Of a DNA stretch of 64,000 nucleotides, positions 26,227-35,632 are shown one piece after another. The DNA lies in the NCBI RefSeq assembly GCF_003007715.1, contig NZ_PXNO01000021.1:124001-188000 (forward strand), read 5' to 3'. Within the stretch, counting starts at the first letter, position 1. Every line of letters starts with the position of its first letter. The notes beneath the pieces are model-generated. The model did no database searches, was not told where the DNA came from, and saw only the letters and a list, made by a program, of their open reading frames with translations. The translations under genes and the position numbers were made by a program. The DNA is from Marinobacter shengliensis. Lineage in GTDB: Bacteria > Pseudomonadota > Gammaproteobacteria > Pseudomonadales > Oleiphilaceae.

Positions 26227-26242
26227 TGTGACATGCATCACA
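26227..26242 (+). promoter_or_regulatory. Perfect CRP/Vfr-type site in divergent region
   Basis: TGTGA-CATGCA-TCACA matches the CRP/Vfr consensus TGTGA-N6-TCACA fully and is flanked by T and A runs that extend the palindrome to 10-bp arms (26222-26247). It lies 113 bp before the diguanylate cyclase ATG at 26355 and about 265 bp before the minus-strand operon. In 25967-26354 I see only this site, the ANR box and no convincing gene. Confidence 0.6.
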
Positions 26243-26354
26243 AAACGGTATCCGTTCATGCTTAATTGTTAAGAAACGTAGCGGTGTGGCGAACATATCG
26301 TGGGCTTGCGCTATTCTGGATCACTAAATAAGACCATAGTCGGACGCACTCTGA

Positions 26355-27359
26355 ATGTTTCATCGGCTAAAAAACGATTTCCGATTATCGATCATCACAT
26401 TGCTTGGTATCAGTGCCATCATTGGCATCACGCCGTTCTTGATCCTGCGATTTGTCGAGGGTAATCCGCTCGCCGGTTTTGTTGATCTCGGGATTCTGTC
26501 TGGCATCGTTGGCAGCCTTGCTTATGCCTGGGTCACCGGCGACACATACCGCAGCGGTATGTTCCTGGCGATTATCATCTGCGCGGGCGCGGTCACCGTT
26601 GGCGCGGTTATGGGTGAGGCAGGTTTGTTCTGGCTCTTCCCTTGCCTGGTGACAACCTTCTTTCTGGTATCGAGCCGACTTGCGGCCATTCTGAACCTGC
26701 TATCCGTTCTGGCGCTGATGTCGATTGAAACGGCTTTCAGCTCAACGGTTCAAATGTGGACGTTTGCGACCACGGCGACGGTGGTCAGCGCCTGTGCCTA
26801 TGTCTTTGCCTATCGTAACCAGGATCAGCGAGAACGCTTGGAGCACCTGGCCACCATCGACCCGCTGACCGGGGTCAAGAACCGCCGCTCCATGGATGAG
26901 GAACTTGATGCGGCTGCTGCTAATGCGGAGCGATCAGGGTTACCCTACGCGCTGGTGATGCTGGACATCGACCACTTCAAGAAAATCAACGATGTGTATG
27001 GTCATGGCGTCGGTGATAATGTGCTGACGGACTTGGTGGCGCTGATTGAACACAACACACGAAAGTCTGATCAGCTGTTCCGTTATGGTGGTGAGGAGTT
27101 CGTGTTATTGCTGCCGGGTGTGGACGGTTCCAGCTTGCAGACGGTCATGAACAACCTGCAGCAGGTGTTGCGCAGGCATCTCAAGTACCCCGGCGGCCCG
27201 GTCACTTCTTCGTTTGGTGTCGCCTTGCTGGGCCACGGCGAGAGCGTGGAGAGCTGGCTGGCGAGGGCTGATGAAGCGCTGTATCAGGCCAAGGAGACCG
27301 GGCGGGACCGGATTGTATTTGCAGATAAAAACACTCAGTTGGTGGCCGAACCGGCTTGA
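26355..27359 (+). CDS. Membrane diguanylate cyclase (GGDEF)
   Basis: 334 residues. Five to six membrane helices fill residues 12-155 (a MASE-like sensor with no large loop). GGDEF spans about 163-325: DPLTGVKNRRS, LDIDHFKKINDVYGH, and active-site GGEEF at 245-249. The inhibitory site RxxD (RKSD, 236-239) is present five residues before GGEEF, so product inhibition by c-di-GMP is expected. The 3' end overlaps the convergent MATE gene by 25 nt. A CRP/Vfr-like site lies in the upstream region. Confidence 0.92.
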   Translation: MFHRLKNDFRLSIITLLGISAIIGITPFLILRFVEGNPLAGFVDLGILSGIVGSLAYAWVTGDTYRSGMFLAIIICAGAVTVGAVMGEAGLFWLFPCLVTTFFLVSSRLAAILNLLSVLALMSIETAFSSTVQMWTFATTATVVSACAYVFAYRNQDQRERLEHLATIDPLTGVKNRRSMDEELDAAAANAERSGLPYALVMLDIDHFKKINDVYGHGVGDNVLTDLVALIEHNTRKSDQLFRYGGEEFVLLLPGVDGSSLQTVMNNLQQVLRRHLKYPGGPVTSSFGVALLGHGESVESWLARADEALYQAKETGRDRIVFADKNTQLVAEPA

Positions 27360-28777
27360 ACTGAAGTCCGGCTGTCGGGTTCGCCGTGATGGTGGTTTCC
27401 GGGCCGGTAGCGGAACAATCGCCAACCCAGCAAAACACTGGCGGAGGTCAGCCCCGCCGTCAGCCCCACCCAGAACCCCGCCGCTCCCAACGCCGGCCAA
27501 AGCAGGTCTGTAAAGGTCAGAACGTAGCCCAGTGGCAGGCCAACCCCCCAGAACGAAAACAGCATAATGAACATGGGAATGCGGGTGTCCTTATAGCCCC
27601 TGAGCGCACTGATGCAGGTTACCTGAATCACATCAGCAACCTGGAACATGGCGGCAAACGCCAGCAGGCGAATGGTGACATCCCGCACGGCCTGGTCGCC
27701 GGTGTAAAGTGCGGCGATCTGTGCGGAGAACACAAACAGCAACGTGGCAAAGATCAGGGCAACCGCCGAGGCCAGGATCAGTGAGCTACGGGAAATCAGC
27801 CGGGCGGTATCCGGCGCCCGGGCACCCACCAGAAAACTCACCCGCAGCGTCAGTGCCATGCCTATGCTCAGCGGTAGCATGAACAACAACGACACCACGT
27901 TCAGCGCAATCTGATGTCCGGCCACAATCACCGGCCCCAGGGGTGCCAGGAACAGGGCAATGACTGAAAACATGCTGGCTTCAACAAAAATGGTGAAGCC
28001 AATGGGCACACCGATACCCAGAATGTAGCGAATTCCCCGCCAGTTGGGCTTCACCCAGTCGGCCAGCAGGTGAAACTGGCGGAAGGTACGGCTCCGGTTC
28101 AGGTAGATCAGTAAGGCAATGGCGGCCGTCCCGTTGGACAGCGATGTCGCCCAGCCGCAGCCCACACCGCCCATGGCGGGCAGGCCGAGCTTGCCGTAAA
28201 TGAAGATGTAGTTCAGAGGCAGGTTGATCAGCGTGCTGAGTACAGAGAAAGCCATGATTACCCGGGTGTGGCCGAGGCCGTCAGTGAGTCCCCGCAGAGC
28301 GTTCATAAGAAGCAGGGCTGGAATGCCCCAGGCGAAGGCGTTCAGGTATCCCTGGGTGATGCCGGCAGTCTCTGTATCCATCTTCAGCATCGCCAGTACC
28401 GGGTGTACGTTGGTCAGCAACAACGCCATGATCACCGTGCCGCCGGCTGCGATGTAAATGCCCTGCCAGGTGGCCGGCATGATCTTCGAGTGCTGCCGGG
28501 CACCGTTGTAGCCGGAAATGATCGGTTGCAGAGCACCCAGCATGCCCATGAAAAACAGGAATAGTGGCATCCACAGGCTGCTGCCTATGCCTACCGCGGC
28601 CAAATCCCGAGCGCTGGCGTGGCCCGCCATAACGGTATCAATAACCCCATTGGCCATCTGTGCCACCTGGGCAATCAGGATCGGCCCGCCCAGAATGGCC
28701 AGGGTTCTCCATTCCGCCAGCGTGCGGCGAACAAGGGGCTGTCGGGCTTCGGGTAACGGTTGGTGGTTTTCGTCCAT
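27335..28777 (-). CDS. MATE-family multidrug efflux transporter, NorM/MdtK-like
   Basis: 480 residues with twelve predicted membrane helices. Diagnostic stretches are GPILIAQVAQMANGVIDTVM in helix 1, VAGHQIALNVVSL in the middle and QVADVIQVTCISALRGYKDT in the second half. These fit the NorM branch, which exports cationic drugs in exchange for Na+ or H+. The hydrophilic tail after residue 450 (RYRPGNHHHGEP) is longer than usual. Its 3' end overlaps the convergent cyclase gene. Confidence 0.92.
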   Translation of the reverse strand: MDENHQPLPEARQPLVRRTLAEWRTLAILGGPILIAQVAQMANGVIDTVMAGHASARDLAAVGIGSSLWMPLFLFFMGMLGALQPIISGYNGARQHSKIMPATWQGIYIAAGGTVIMALLLTNVHPVLAMLKMDTETAGITQGYLNAFAWGIPALLLMNALRGLTDGLGHTRVIMAFSVLSTLINLPLNYIFIYGKLGLPAMGGVGCGWATSLSNGTAAIALLIYLNRSRTFRQFHLLADWVKPNWRGIRYILGIGVPIGFTIFVEASMFSVIALFLAPLGPVIVAGHQIALNVVSLLFMLPLSIGMALTLRVSFLVGARAPDTARLISRSSLILASAVALIFATLLFVFSAQIAALYTGDQAVRDVTIRLLAFAAMFQVADVIQVTCISALRGYKDTRIPMFIMLFSFWGVGLPLGYVLTFTDLLWPALGAAGFWVGLTAGLTSASVLLGWRLFRYRPGNHHHGEPDSRTSVQAGSATN

Positions 28778-28941
28778 GGTGCTGGTTTCGATGTTGGTTC
28801 GTCAGGGTTGTACCTGTCAGAGGCGGACATGGTACCCGATTGGCGGTCGGGCAGCTTATAGGGGTTTGCACCGCCTTCCGTACTGGATAATGCCGGCAAA
28901 AACGGTACAGTAGCGGTCCGGTTTATTTCTGGTGTGGTGGT

Positions 28942-29814
28942 ATGGTTCTTCTGGTTCTGGTAACGGCGCTGTGGGCGTTTTCGTTCAGCTTGATCGGCGA
29001 GTTCCTGGCTGGCCGGGTAGACAGCGATTTTGCCGTGCTTACCCGTGTGCTGCTGGCGGCCCTGGTGTTTCTGCCCTTCACCCGCTGGCGTGGTGTGCCC
29101 GGGGGCATGAAGCTTGGTATTCTGATTACCGGCATGCTGCAGTTCGGTATTACCTACCTTTGCCTGTACCGCTCGTTCAGTTACCTCACGGTGCCTGAAG
29201 TGTTGCTGTTCACCATCTTCACCCCTTTGTACGTTACGCTGATTGACGATGCCCTGTTTCGCAGGTTCTCCCCGGTGGCCTTGCTGGCGGCAGCCATCGC
29301 TACTCTGGGCGCCGGGATTATTCGCTACGATGGCCTGAGTGAAGATTTCATTACCGGCTTCTTGTTACTGCAAGTGGCTAATTTTACCTTTGCCGCCGGC
29401 CAAGTGGGCTACAAACACGTGATGCGCCACTACGCCCTGGCCTTGCCGGGCTACCGTACCTTCGGCTACTTCTTTTTCGGGGCGCTGGTGATCGCCTTGC
29501 CGTCGTTCCTGATATTCGGTGATGCTGACAAGCTGCCCACGACCAGTCTTCAGTGGGGCATTCTCGGTTGGCTGGGGCTCGCGGCCTCGGGGCTTGGGCT
29601 ATACCTGTGGAATCGCGGTGCCTGTGAGGTAGATGCTGGCACCCTGGCTATTATGAACAATGCCCTGGTGCCTGCCGGGTTGCTGGTGAACCTGCTGATC
29701 TGGAACCGGGATGCGGACCTCATGCGCCTTATGCTTGGCGGCGCGGTGATCGCGTTTTCACTGTGGGTGAATGCCCGTTTTCATCCCCGGGCAAGGGTCC
29801 TGGCCGGGCCCTGA
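28942..29814 (+). CDS. DMT-superfamily (EamA) transporter
   Basis: 290 residues with ten predicted helices in two EamA halves. The opening VLLVLVTALWAFSFSLIGEF and LTVPEVLLFTIFTPLYVTLI resemble the carboxylate/amino acid transporter branch of the family. The substrate cannot be assigned. It is divergent from the MATE gene with a 164-nt spacer in which I see no clear operator. Confidence 0.85.
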   Translation: MVLLVLVTALWAFSFSLIGEFLAGRVDSDFAVLTRVLLAALVFLPFTRWRGVPGGMKLGILITGMLQFGITYLCLYRSFSYLTVPEVLLFTIFTPLYVTLIDDALFRRFSPVALLAAAIATLGAGIIRYDGLSEDFITGFLLLQVANFTFAAGQVGYKHVMRHYALALPGYRTFGYFFFGALVIALPSFLIFGDADKLPTTSLQWGILGWLGLAASGLGLYLWNRGACEVDAGTLAIMNNALVPAGLLVNLLIWNRDADLMRLMLGGAVIAFSLWVNARFHPRARVLAGP

Positions 29815-29889
29815 CAAGCCTTGTCTTCAAGATATCGGGTTGTGTGCCGTTACATTAATGTGACGTAGCGTAACTCATTAGATATTTCC

Positions 29890-29903
29890 TTGATATTCAT
29901 CCA
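29890..29903 (+). promoter_or_regulatory. ANR/FNR-like box upstream of the Aer-like receptor
   Basis: TTGATATTCATCCA matches TTGAT-N4-ATCAA in nine of ten positions. Its centre (29896.5) would be at -41.5 from a start near 29938, and an A/T-rich -10 region (29924-29931) lies between. In Pseudomonas aeruginosa the aer gene is known to be ANR controlled, which fits. Confidence 0.45.
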
Positions 29904-29959
29904 GACTTACGCTTGCGCCCTGAAATAAATCCCCCGGTTTAACGGATATCGATACCCCT

Positions 29960-31534
29960 ATGCGCAAGAATCTACCTGTCACCCAGCGCGAAATTACCGT
30001 ACCGGAAGGTATGCGCCTGATCAGTACCACCTCCCTCAAGGGCGTGATCACCTATTGCAACGACGATTTTGAAACCATCAGTGGTTACACCCGGGACGAA
30101 CTGATTGGCCAGGCCCACAATCTGATTCGCCACCCGGACATGCCGCCGGCGGTGTTCGCCGACATGTGGGAGTATCTGAAAGCGGGCAAGGCCTGGATGG
30201 GTGTGGTCAAGAACCGGGCAAAGAACGGAGATCATTACTGGGTCAGTGCCTATGCCACTCCTATCTGGGACAACGGCCAGATGGTGGGCTATGAGTCCGT
30301 GCGCGTGGCTGCCACTCGGGACCAGATTGCGCGGGCTGAAAAGCTCTATGCCGGTATCTCCGCAGGCAAGTTGTCGTCATCGTTCAGTAACCGGGCCATG
30401 TCGATGGGCCGATCCGGCTGGCCGTTTTTGTTATCCCTGGTAATCACCTTGGGTGCCATGCAACTCGAGCCGCTCTGGCTGGCAGCGCTGGTCGTGTTGG
30501 TGGGTCATGGTCTGGCTTTCAGTCTGGTGTTCGGGTCTATTTCCAATCGTTTGAAAGGTTTACTCGCGTTGCGCCCCGATGCTTTCCAGGACCCCATCGT
30601 TGCCCGCACATACAGCGGTGAGCGTGGCCTGATGTCGCGGTTGGCCCTGGTGCTGGTCAGTGAGGAAGCGCGGATTCGCACAGCGCTGGCGCGAATTGAC
30701 GATCAGGCTGAGCATTTACTGCAGCAGGCCCGGGCGTCCCATGGCTTCATTACCGAGGGGGCCACGGCCATTGCCCGGCAGCGGGCGGAGACGGACCAGA
30801 CCGCCTCGGCGATCAATGAAATGACCGCGTCCATTCAGGAAGTGGCGGAAGCCGTTACCCACAACGCCAAAGAAGCAGAGCAGGCCAACCGGCTGGCCCA
30901 CGAGGGCAGCCAGCGCAGTGGTGAGGCCACTGCCGCGATTGAGCAGCTGGTGCAGCAGGTGAATGGCATTGGCGAATCGGTGAGTCGCTTGGGTGAATCC
31001 ACCCGCACCATTGGTGAAGCGGCCGACCTGATCTCGGACATTGCCGAGCAGACCAACCTGCTGGCTCTCAACGCGGCTATTGAAGCAGCCCGCGCCGGCG
31101 AGCAAGGCAGAGGCTTTGCCGTGGTGGCCGATGAAGTGCGGTCCCTGGCCCAGAGAACCCGGCAGTCCACCGTCAAGATCCATGAGGTGATTGAGCAGTT
31201 TCGGGCCCAGGTGGATGAAACCATTCAGGCCGTACGTTCTGGTGAGGAAATCGCCAGCCAGGGTCTGGCCCGGGTGCAGGGCGCGGCAGAATCCCTGCAA
31301 ACCATTGTGGGTTCGGTGGACTCGATTTCCGACAGTTTCATTACCATGTCGGCCGCGTTCGAGGAGCAAAGCCAGGTATCGGACGAGATCAACCGGCAAA
31401 TCGTGAACATCGCCGGCCTTGCCGACCAGAGCGACGAGCAGGCTGAAGCCGCTAAAGACAGCAGCGACCAACTCAGTGGCATGGCCCGTGGTCTGAAGGA
31501 TCTGATTGCCCGGTTTGTCAGTAAATCTGGCTAG
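29960..31534 (+). CDS. Aer-like PAS methyl-accepting chemotaxis protein
   Basis: 524 residues. An N-terminal PAS fold (residues 10-125; [34 protein letters not shown]) is of the type that binds FAD in Aer. A hydrophobic hairpin at 152-195 anchors it to the membrane with no large periplasmic domain. The cytoplasmic signalling hairpin includes the conserved tip [20 protein letters not shown]. It is predicted to sense redox or energy state and steer motility through CheA/CheW. An ANR-like box lies in front. Confidence 0.9.
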   Translation: MRKNLPVTQREITVPEGMRLISTTSLKGVITYCNDDFETISGYTRDELIGQAHNLIRHPDMPPAVFADMWEYLKAGKAWMGVVKNRAKNGDHYWVSAYATPIWDNGQMVGYESVRVAATRDQIARAEKLYAGISAGKLSSSFSNRAMSMGRSGWPFLLSLVITLGAMQLEPLWLAALVVLVGHGLAFSLVFGSISNRLKGLLALRPDAFQDPIVARTYSGERGLMSRLALVLVSEEARIRTALARIDDQAEHLLQQARASHGFITEGATAIARQRAETDQTASAINEMTASIQEVAEAVTHNAKEAEQANRLAHEGSQRSGEATAAIEQLVQQVNGIGESVSRLGESTRTIGEAADLISDIAEQTNLLALNAAIEAARAGEQGRGFAVVADEVRSLAQRTRQSTVKIHEVIEQFRAQVDETIQAVRSGEEIASQGLARVQGAAESLQTIVGSVDSISDSFITMSAAFEEQSQVSDEINRQIVNIAGLADQSDEQAEAAKDSSDQLSGMARGLKDLIARFVSKSG

Positions 31535-31588
31535 TTAGCGCTGGCCGGTTGGATCTGTGTGGTCGACAGAAACCACTGAACAACATTT

Positions 31589-31650
31589 CAGCACTGGCAT
31601 CACCGCGCCAGTGCTGGCAGAATCCCGCACCAATGGCCTGAACCATTGGT
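31589..31650 (+). promoter_or_regulatory. Two tandem perfect hairpins in the leader of the SNF transporter gene
   Basis: CAGCACTGGC (31589-31598) pairs with GCCAGTGCTG (31607-31616) around an 8-nt loop. ACCAATGG (31629-31636) pairs with CCATTGGT (31643-31650) around a 6-nt loop. No U tract follows either, so they are not classical terminators. They could be a leader RNA structure or protein-binding sites. No known riboswitch core is recognisable. Confidence 0.5.
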
Positions 31651-31705
31651 TTGGCGCCCTCACAATTCGTAGTTTCCTATAGCCAAAAGCACAGGAAGAA
31701 AATTC

Positions 31706-33100
31706 ATGTCACAGTCCAACTCCGCATCAGACAGCGGTATCGGGGCTCGCGGACTCTGGTCGTCCAAGTTCGCGTTTATTCTGGCAGCAACCGGTTCTGC
31801 TGTTGGTCTCGGTAACGTCTGGAAGTTCCCTTATGTCACTGGTGAGAACGGCGGCGGTGCCTTCGTTCTGGTTTACCTGCTCTGTATCTTCATCATCGGT
31901 ATTCCCATCATGATGGCCGAGGTGTTTATCGGCCGGAATGGTCGCCACAATCCGATCACCAGTTTCCGCCTGGTGGCTGAGCGCAACCTGGCATCGTCCG
32001 GCTGGCGAATTTCCGCCATCATCGGCATGCTGGCGGCCTTCATCATTCTGTCGTTCTACTCGGTGATCGGTGGCTGGGCTGCGTCCTATGTTGGCCACGC
32101 CGCCATGGGTGATTTCACCGGCGGTACTGCCGAATCCGTGGGTGAAATGTTCGGCGGCCTGCTGGCCAGCCCGGCCAAGCTCCTGCTCTGGCACACGGTG
32201 TTCATGGCTCTGGTCGTGCTGGTTGTCGCCCGCGGCCTGAAAGGCGGCCTGGAGCGTGCGGTTACCATTCTGATGCCGGCCCTGTTTATCCTGCTGTTGA
32301 TGGTGGTGGGTTATGCCACCACCACCGGCCACTTCGGGGAAGCGGTTTCCTTCCTGTTTAATCCGGATTTCAGTGCCCTGACGGTTAACGGTGTGCTGGT
32401 GGCCCTGGGTCATGCGTTCTTCACCTTGAGCCTCGGTATGGCCATCATGATGGCTTACGGCTCTTACCTCAGCCGCGATGTCTCTATCGGCCGCACGGCA
32501 GTCACCGTGGCCATCATGGATACCGTCGTGGCCCTGCTGGCTGGCCTGGCTATTTTCCCGGTGGTATTCGCCAACGGCCTTGAAGCCGGTGCCGGCCCCG
32601 GCCTGATTTTCCAGACCTTGCCACTGGCGTTCGGCAACATGCCCATGGGAACCCTGTTTGGCACCCTGTTCTTCGTCCTGCTGCTGTTCGCCGCCTGGAC
32701 ATCCGGCATCTCACTGCTGGAGCCAGTGGTTGAGTGGATTGAGGAGAAAACCAGCTTTGCCCGTGTGGGCAGTGCCGTGATTGCCGGTGGTGCCTGCTGG
32801 TTGCTGGGTATCGCGTCGATCCTGTCACTGAACGTGTGGGCCGATGTGGCACCGCTGGGTATGTTCGCTGCATTCGAAGGCAAGACCATCTTCGATCTGT
32901 TGGACTACTTCACCGCCAACATCATGCTGCCGCTCTCCGGCCTGCTGACCGCCATCTTCGTGGGTTGGTTCGTGGCCAAGGAGTCTCTGAAGAGCGACCT
33001 GGCTCTGCAGGAAAGCACCTTTGGCTTGTGGTACAACCTGATCCGGTTTGTGACGCCGATTGCTGTAGCAATCGTGTTTGTCTACAACCTGCTGGCGTAA
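31706..33100 (+). CDS. Sodium-dependent transporter, SNF (NSS/LeuT-like) family
   Basis: 464 residues with eleven to twelve predicted helices. The first helix reads FILAATGSAVGLGNVWKFPY followed by NGGGAFVLVYL, the sodium- and substrate-binding signature of the neurotransmitter:sodium symporter family. It should import an amino acid or related amine with Na+. The ribosome site AGGAAG precedes the ATG. An unusual double-hairpin leader lies upstream and a strong terminator downstream, so it is a single-gene unit. Confidence 0.92.
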   Translation: MSQSNSASDSGIGARGLWSSKFAFILAATGSAVGLGNVWKFPYVTGENGGGAFVLVYLLCIFIIGIPIMMAEVFIGRNGRHNPITSFRLVAERNLASSGWRISAIIGMLAAFIILSFYSVIGGWAASYVGHAAMGDFTGGTAESVGEMFGGLLASPAKLLLWHTVFMALVVLVVARGLKGGLERAVTILMPALFILLLMVVGYATTTGHFGEAVSFLFNPDFSALTVNGVLVALGHAFFTLSLGMAIMMAYGSYLSRDVSIGRTAVTVAIMDTVVALLAGLAIFPVVFANGLEAGAGPGLIFQTLPLAFGNMPMGTLFGTLFFVLLLFAAWTSGISLLEPVVEWIEEKTSFARVGSAVIAGGACWLLGIASILSLNVWADVAPLGMFAAFEGKTIFDLLDYFTANIMLPLSGLLTAIFVGWFVAKESLKSDLALQESTFGLWYNLIRFVTPIAVAIVFVYNLLA

Positions 33101-33130
33101 TCAGCCCGGCTGATAGCCCGCCAAAAAGAA

Positions 33131-33163
33131 AACCCGGCGCTGGAGACAGTCGCCGGGTTTTTT
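33131..33163 (+). terminator. Rho-independent terminator after the SNF transporter
   Basis: AACCCGGCG and CGCCGGGTT form a GC-rich stem with an 11-12-nt loop followed by TTTTTT. An A run before it may let it also serve the convergent chemoreceptor gene. Confidence 0.88.
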
Positions 33164-33202
33164 ATGGCCTTGAGTAACTGCGGCGGGCGCAATCGCCAGG
33201 GG

Positions 33203-34777
33203 TTACACCCTGAACTGTGCCACCTGGGTGCTGAGTCCTTCCGCCAATCTGGCCAGCTCTTCACTGGCGGCCGATACCTGCTCGGTCGATGTGGCGCTCT
33301 GCTCGCCAACATCACGAATCAGGGTGACGTTCTGGTTGATGTCCTCGGCAACAGACGTCTGTTGTTCTGCCGCAGTGGCGATCTGGCTGTTGTACTGGCG
33401 GATTTCCTCAACGGCTTCAGCCATTTCCTGAATCGTACCACCCGCAGATCTAGCTCTCTCAAGGGTCTGCTCAGCCAGCTTGGAGCCTTTCTCCATGGTG
33501 GTGACTGAGGTTTCGGCGCTGCTCACCAGGTTGCTGATCAGGGTTTCGATTTCGGTGGCGGAACTCTGGGTGCGCTGGGCCAGTGAGCGGACTTCATCGG
33601 CCACCACGGCAAACCCGCGACCCTGCTCACCTGCGCGAGCAGCCTCAATGGCCGCGTTCAGGGCCAGCAGGTTGGTCTGCTCGGCGACGGATTTGATGAC
33701 GTCCAGAACGGTGCCAATGTTCTGGGTGTCACTTTGCAGGTCGCGAAGCTGTTTCATCACGGCGCCAATTTGGCTATTCAGGTCAGTGACGAAAGTCAGG
33801 GTCTCATTGACTGCCGCTTCGCCGTCACCGGATTTCTGGCTCGCTCGCTGCGCTGCGGCGAAGGCAGCTTCGGCACTCTTGGCAACGTCGCTAACGGTTG
33901 CCACCATTTCATTCATGGCAGTGGCGACCTGATCCGTCTGGTCCCTTTGGTCTGCCACACCCTGGCGGGTCTGGTCGGTGACGGCGGAAAGCTCCTCGGA
34001 AGACGAGGCAATGTTAGATGCGCCGGCGTCAATTTGCTGAATCAGCCCTCGCAGACGGGTGACCATGGTGCCGAAGGCTGCAAGTAGAACGCCAAACTCA
34101 TCGCCGCGGTCGCTGTTGACGGTGACGGTGAGATCCCCAGAGGCCACTTTTTTGGCGACCTCAACGGTTTGTCTTATGGGTTTCGTAATGGTGTTGATCA
34201 TGAACCAGGCGATCAGCACCGCAGCGATGAGCCCAAAAAGCGCAATACTGACCAGTTGCGTGATGGCGGTATTGTATTGCTCGCCCATTCGCTCAACCTG
34301 AATATCCTGCAGGTTTGTGGTTCCTTCAACCATATTCCGAGCGGTCTCGAGCAGCTGCCTTTCAATGTTAGCAACCACATTCGGTTGGCTATCCAGGTTG
34401 TTAGCCAGTTGACCAAGTAAGCTTTTATACTGGTTAATGTTGCTCTGCACGTTTCTCACGGTTTGCTGGTCTTCCGGAACTCTCAAAAGCTCTCTAAGGG
34501 AACTGATTCGCTCTTCGGCGCGACTAACTAGTCGCTCTGCTTCTTCTCGATACTGGTTGTCTCTCCGAAGCTGCAGATTCTTCTCTTGCACCCTCGCACG
34601 CACCAGGTTGGTCTCGGCACTGCTGACCGTGGCAACGATGACCGAGCGCTCGTTATAAGCGCTGAGTGTGTCAATGCTTATATAGACTAGTATGGCGCTG
34701 AGTAATACAAGTAAGCCAAAGCCCGCACCGAGCTTTTTCCCTACAGAGACGTTGTTGAGTTTGTCGAGCATTGACAT
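33203..34777 (-). CDS. Methyl-accepting chemotaxis protein
   Basis: 524 residues with classical layout: TM1 at about 17-36, a helical-bundle periplasmic domain (about 37-175, rich in Glu/Arg heptads), TM2 at about 176-196, HAMP ([19 protein letters not shown]), and a signalling domain with tip [20 protein letters not shown]. The ligand is unknown. It is transcribed alone, convergent with the SNF transporter. An ATG two codons downstream (34771) is an alternative start. Confidence 0.92.
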   Translation of the reverse strand: MSMLDKLNNVSVGKKLGAGFGLLVLLSAILVYISIDTLSAYNERSVIVATVSSAETNLVRARVQEKNLQLRRDNQYREEAERLVSRAEERISSLRELLRVPEDQQTVRNVQSNINQYKSLLGQLANNLDSQPNVVANIERQLLETARNMVEGTTNLQDIQVERMGEQYNTAITQLVSIALFGLIAAVLIAWFMINTITKPIRQTVEVAKKVASGDLTVTVNSDRGDEFGVLLAAFGTMVTRLRGLIQQIDAGASNIASSSEELSAVTDQTRQGVADQRDQTDQVATAMNEMVATVSDVAKSAEAAFAAAQRASQKSGDGEAAVNETLTFVTDLNSQIGAVMKQLRDLQSDTQNIGTVLDVIKSVAEQTNLLALNAAIEAARAGEQGRGFAVVADEVRSLAQRTQSSATEIETLISNLVSSAETSVTTMEKGSKLAEQTLERARSAGGTIQEMAEAVEEIRQYNSQIATAAEQQTSVAEDINQNVTLIRDVGEQSATSTEQVSAASEELARLAEGLSTQVAQFRV

Positions 34778-34906
34778 CTAAGTTTCCTGTTTGAGTCTTG
34801 ATCAATTCTGATTCGGATGCATGTTTGTTTATCGGAAGCAATCCAAGAACCTTTAAATAAAAGACTCAAATATGACCTGAATCAATGTCGGTTCAGTAAA
34901 TTTTGG

Positions 34907-35512
34907 TTACCAGCCCCTGTCTTCGTCCTCGCTCAGGGCTCGCAATTCCTCCATAAACGGTCGAACCGCACGCTTGTCGCTTTCCGGTGCGTTCCTTGCT
35001 GTATCCATGGCGGAAGTAGCGGATTGCATCATCGCCCGCATCTGGGCTTTTTGTTCTTCGGTCATATGAGGGCTGTTTTCGATTTCCGCCAGTGCCTGCT
35101 GCATTTCCTGTTGCGCTACGCCCCCTTGCTGGTCCATTTCCAGGGCGAACCAGGCACGGAACACCCGGTCCCCGGTCTCGCCCCATTGGTCCACGCTGGA
35201 GAAACCATGTTGTTTGACGACTTTTTCAAGTTCACCGTACATGGCATGGCCTTTCAGATCTTTGAGGCTGGAAGAGAACACGGTGGAGAAATCCATGTTT
35301 TCGTCGCCCTGTTCGGCTTCCAGGGCGTCGAGAAAGTCCTGATGATCTTCGGCCAGGGTTTCGGCGGCGCCGAGGCTGTCAATGAAAGACCGAACGGTTT
35401 TTTCTGTCAGGTCGCGAGCCTGTGCCTGGGGGGCGAGTGTGAGGGCAATCAGGGCGAGTGCGATGATGATTGGCGTAAACAGTTTCTGGCTAATGGATTG
35501 GTGTAACGGCAT
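34907..35512 (-). CDS. Hypothetical exported protein
   Basis: 201 residues. AAGGAG precedes the ATG and the first 33 residues form a signal peptide (FTPIIIALALIALTLAPQAQA, then RDL; 21-residue span given here as FTPIIIALALIALTL plus APQAQA). The mature part is acidic, mostly helical, with no recognised motif; it contains Met/Gln-rich stretches (QQEMQQALAEIE, QKAQMRAMMQSA). I do not recognise the family. It is probably periplasmic. Neighbours on the minus strand are a chemoreceptor and a QsdR-like regulator, with 120-130 nt on either side, so no operon is indicated. Confidence 0.75.
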   Translation of the reverse strand: MPLHQSISQKLFTPIIIALALIALTLAPQAQARDLTEKTVRSFIDSLGAAETLAEDHQDFLDALEAEQGDENMDFSTVFSSSLKDLKGHAMYGELEKVVKQHGFSSVDQWGETGDRVFRAWFALEMDQQGGVAQQEMQQALAEIENSPHMTEEQKAQMRAMMQSATSAMDTARNAPESDKRAVRPFMEELRALSEDEDRGW

Positions 35513-35632
35513 GTCGCGCTCCTTTGCGGGTGTTGATTCCGGGTGTTTGTGGTCTGCTTTTGAACGGGCCGGGGCCCGGCGTTATTGCGTCAGATTAGCC
35601 TGCGTTGCACGGTTCTGCCAGCGCAGATGTTG

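Noticed and set aside
26020..26259. 79-codon open frame on the minus strand in the divergent region
   Set aside because: No ribosome site, no recognisable protein, and it runs through both the ANR/FNR and CRP/Vfr boxes.
31535..31705. Glycine riboswitch before the SNF transporter
   Set aside because: The conserved glycine-aptamer core is absent; only two simple hairpins are seen.
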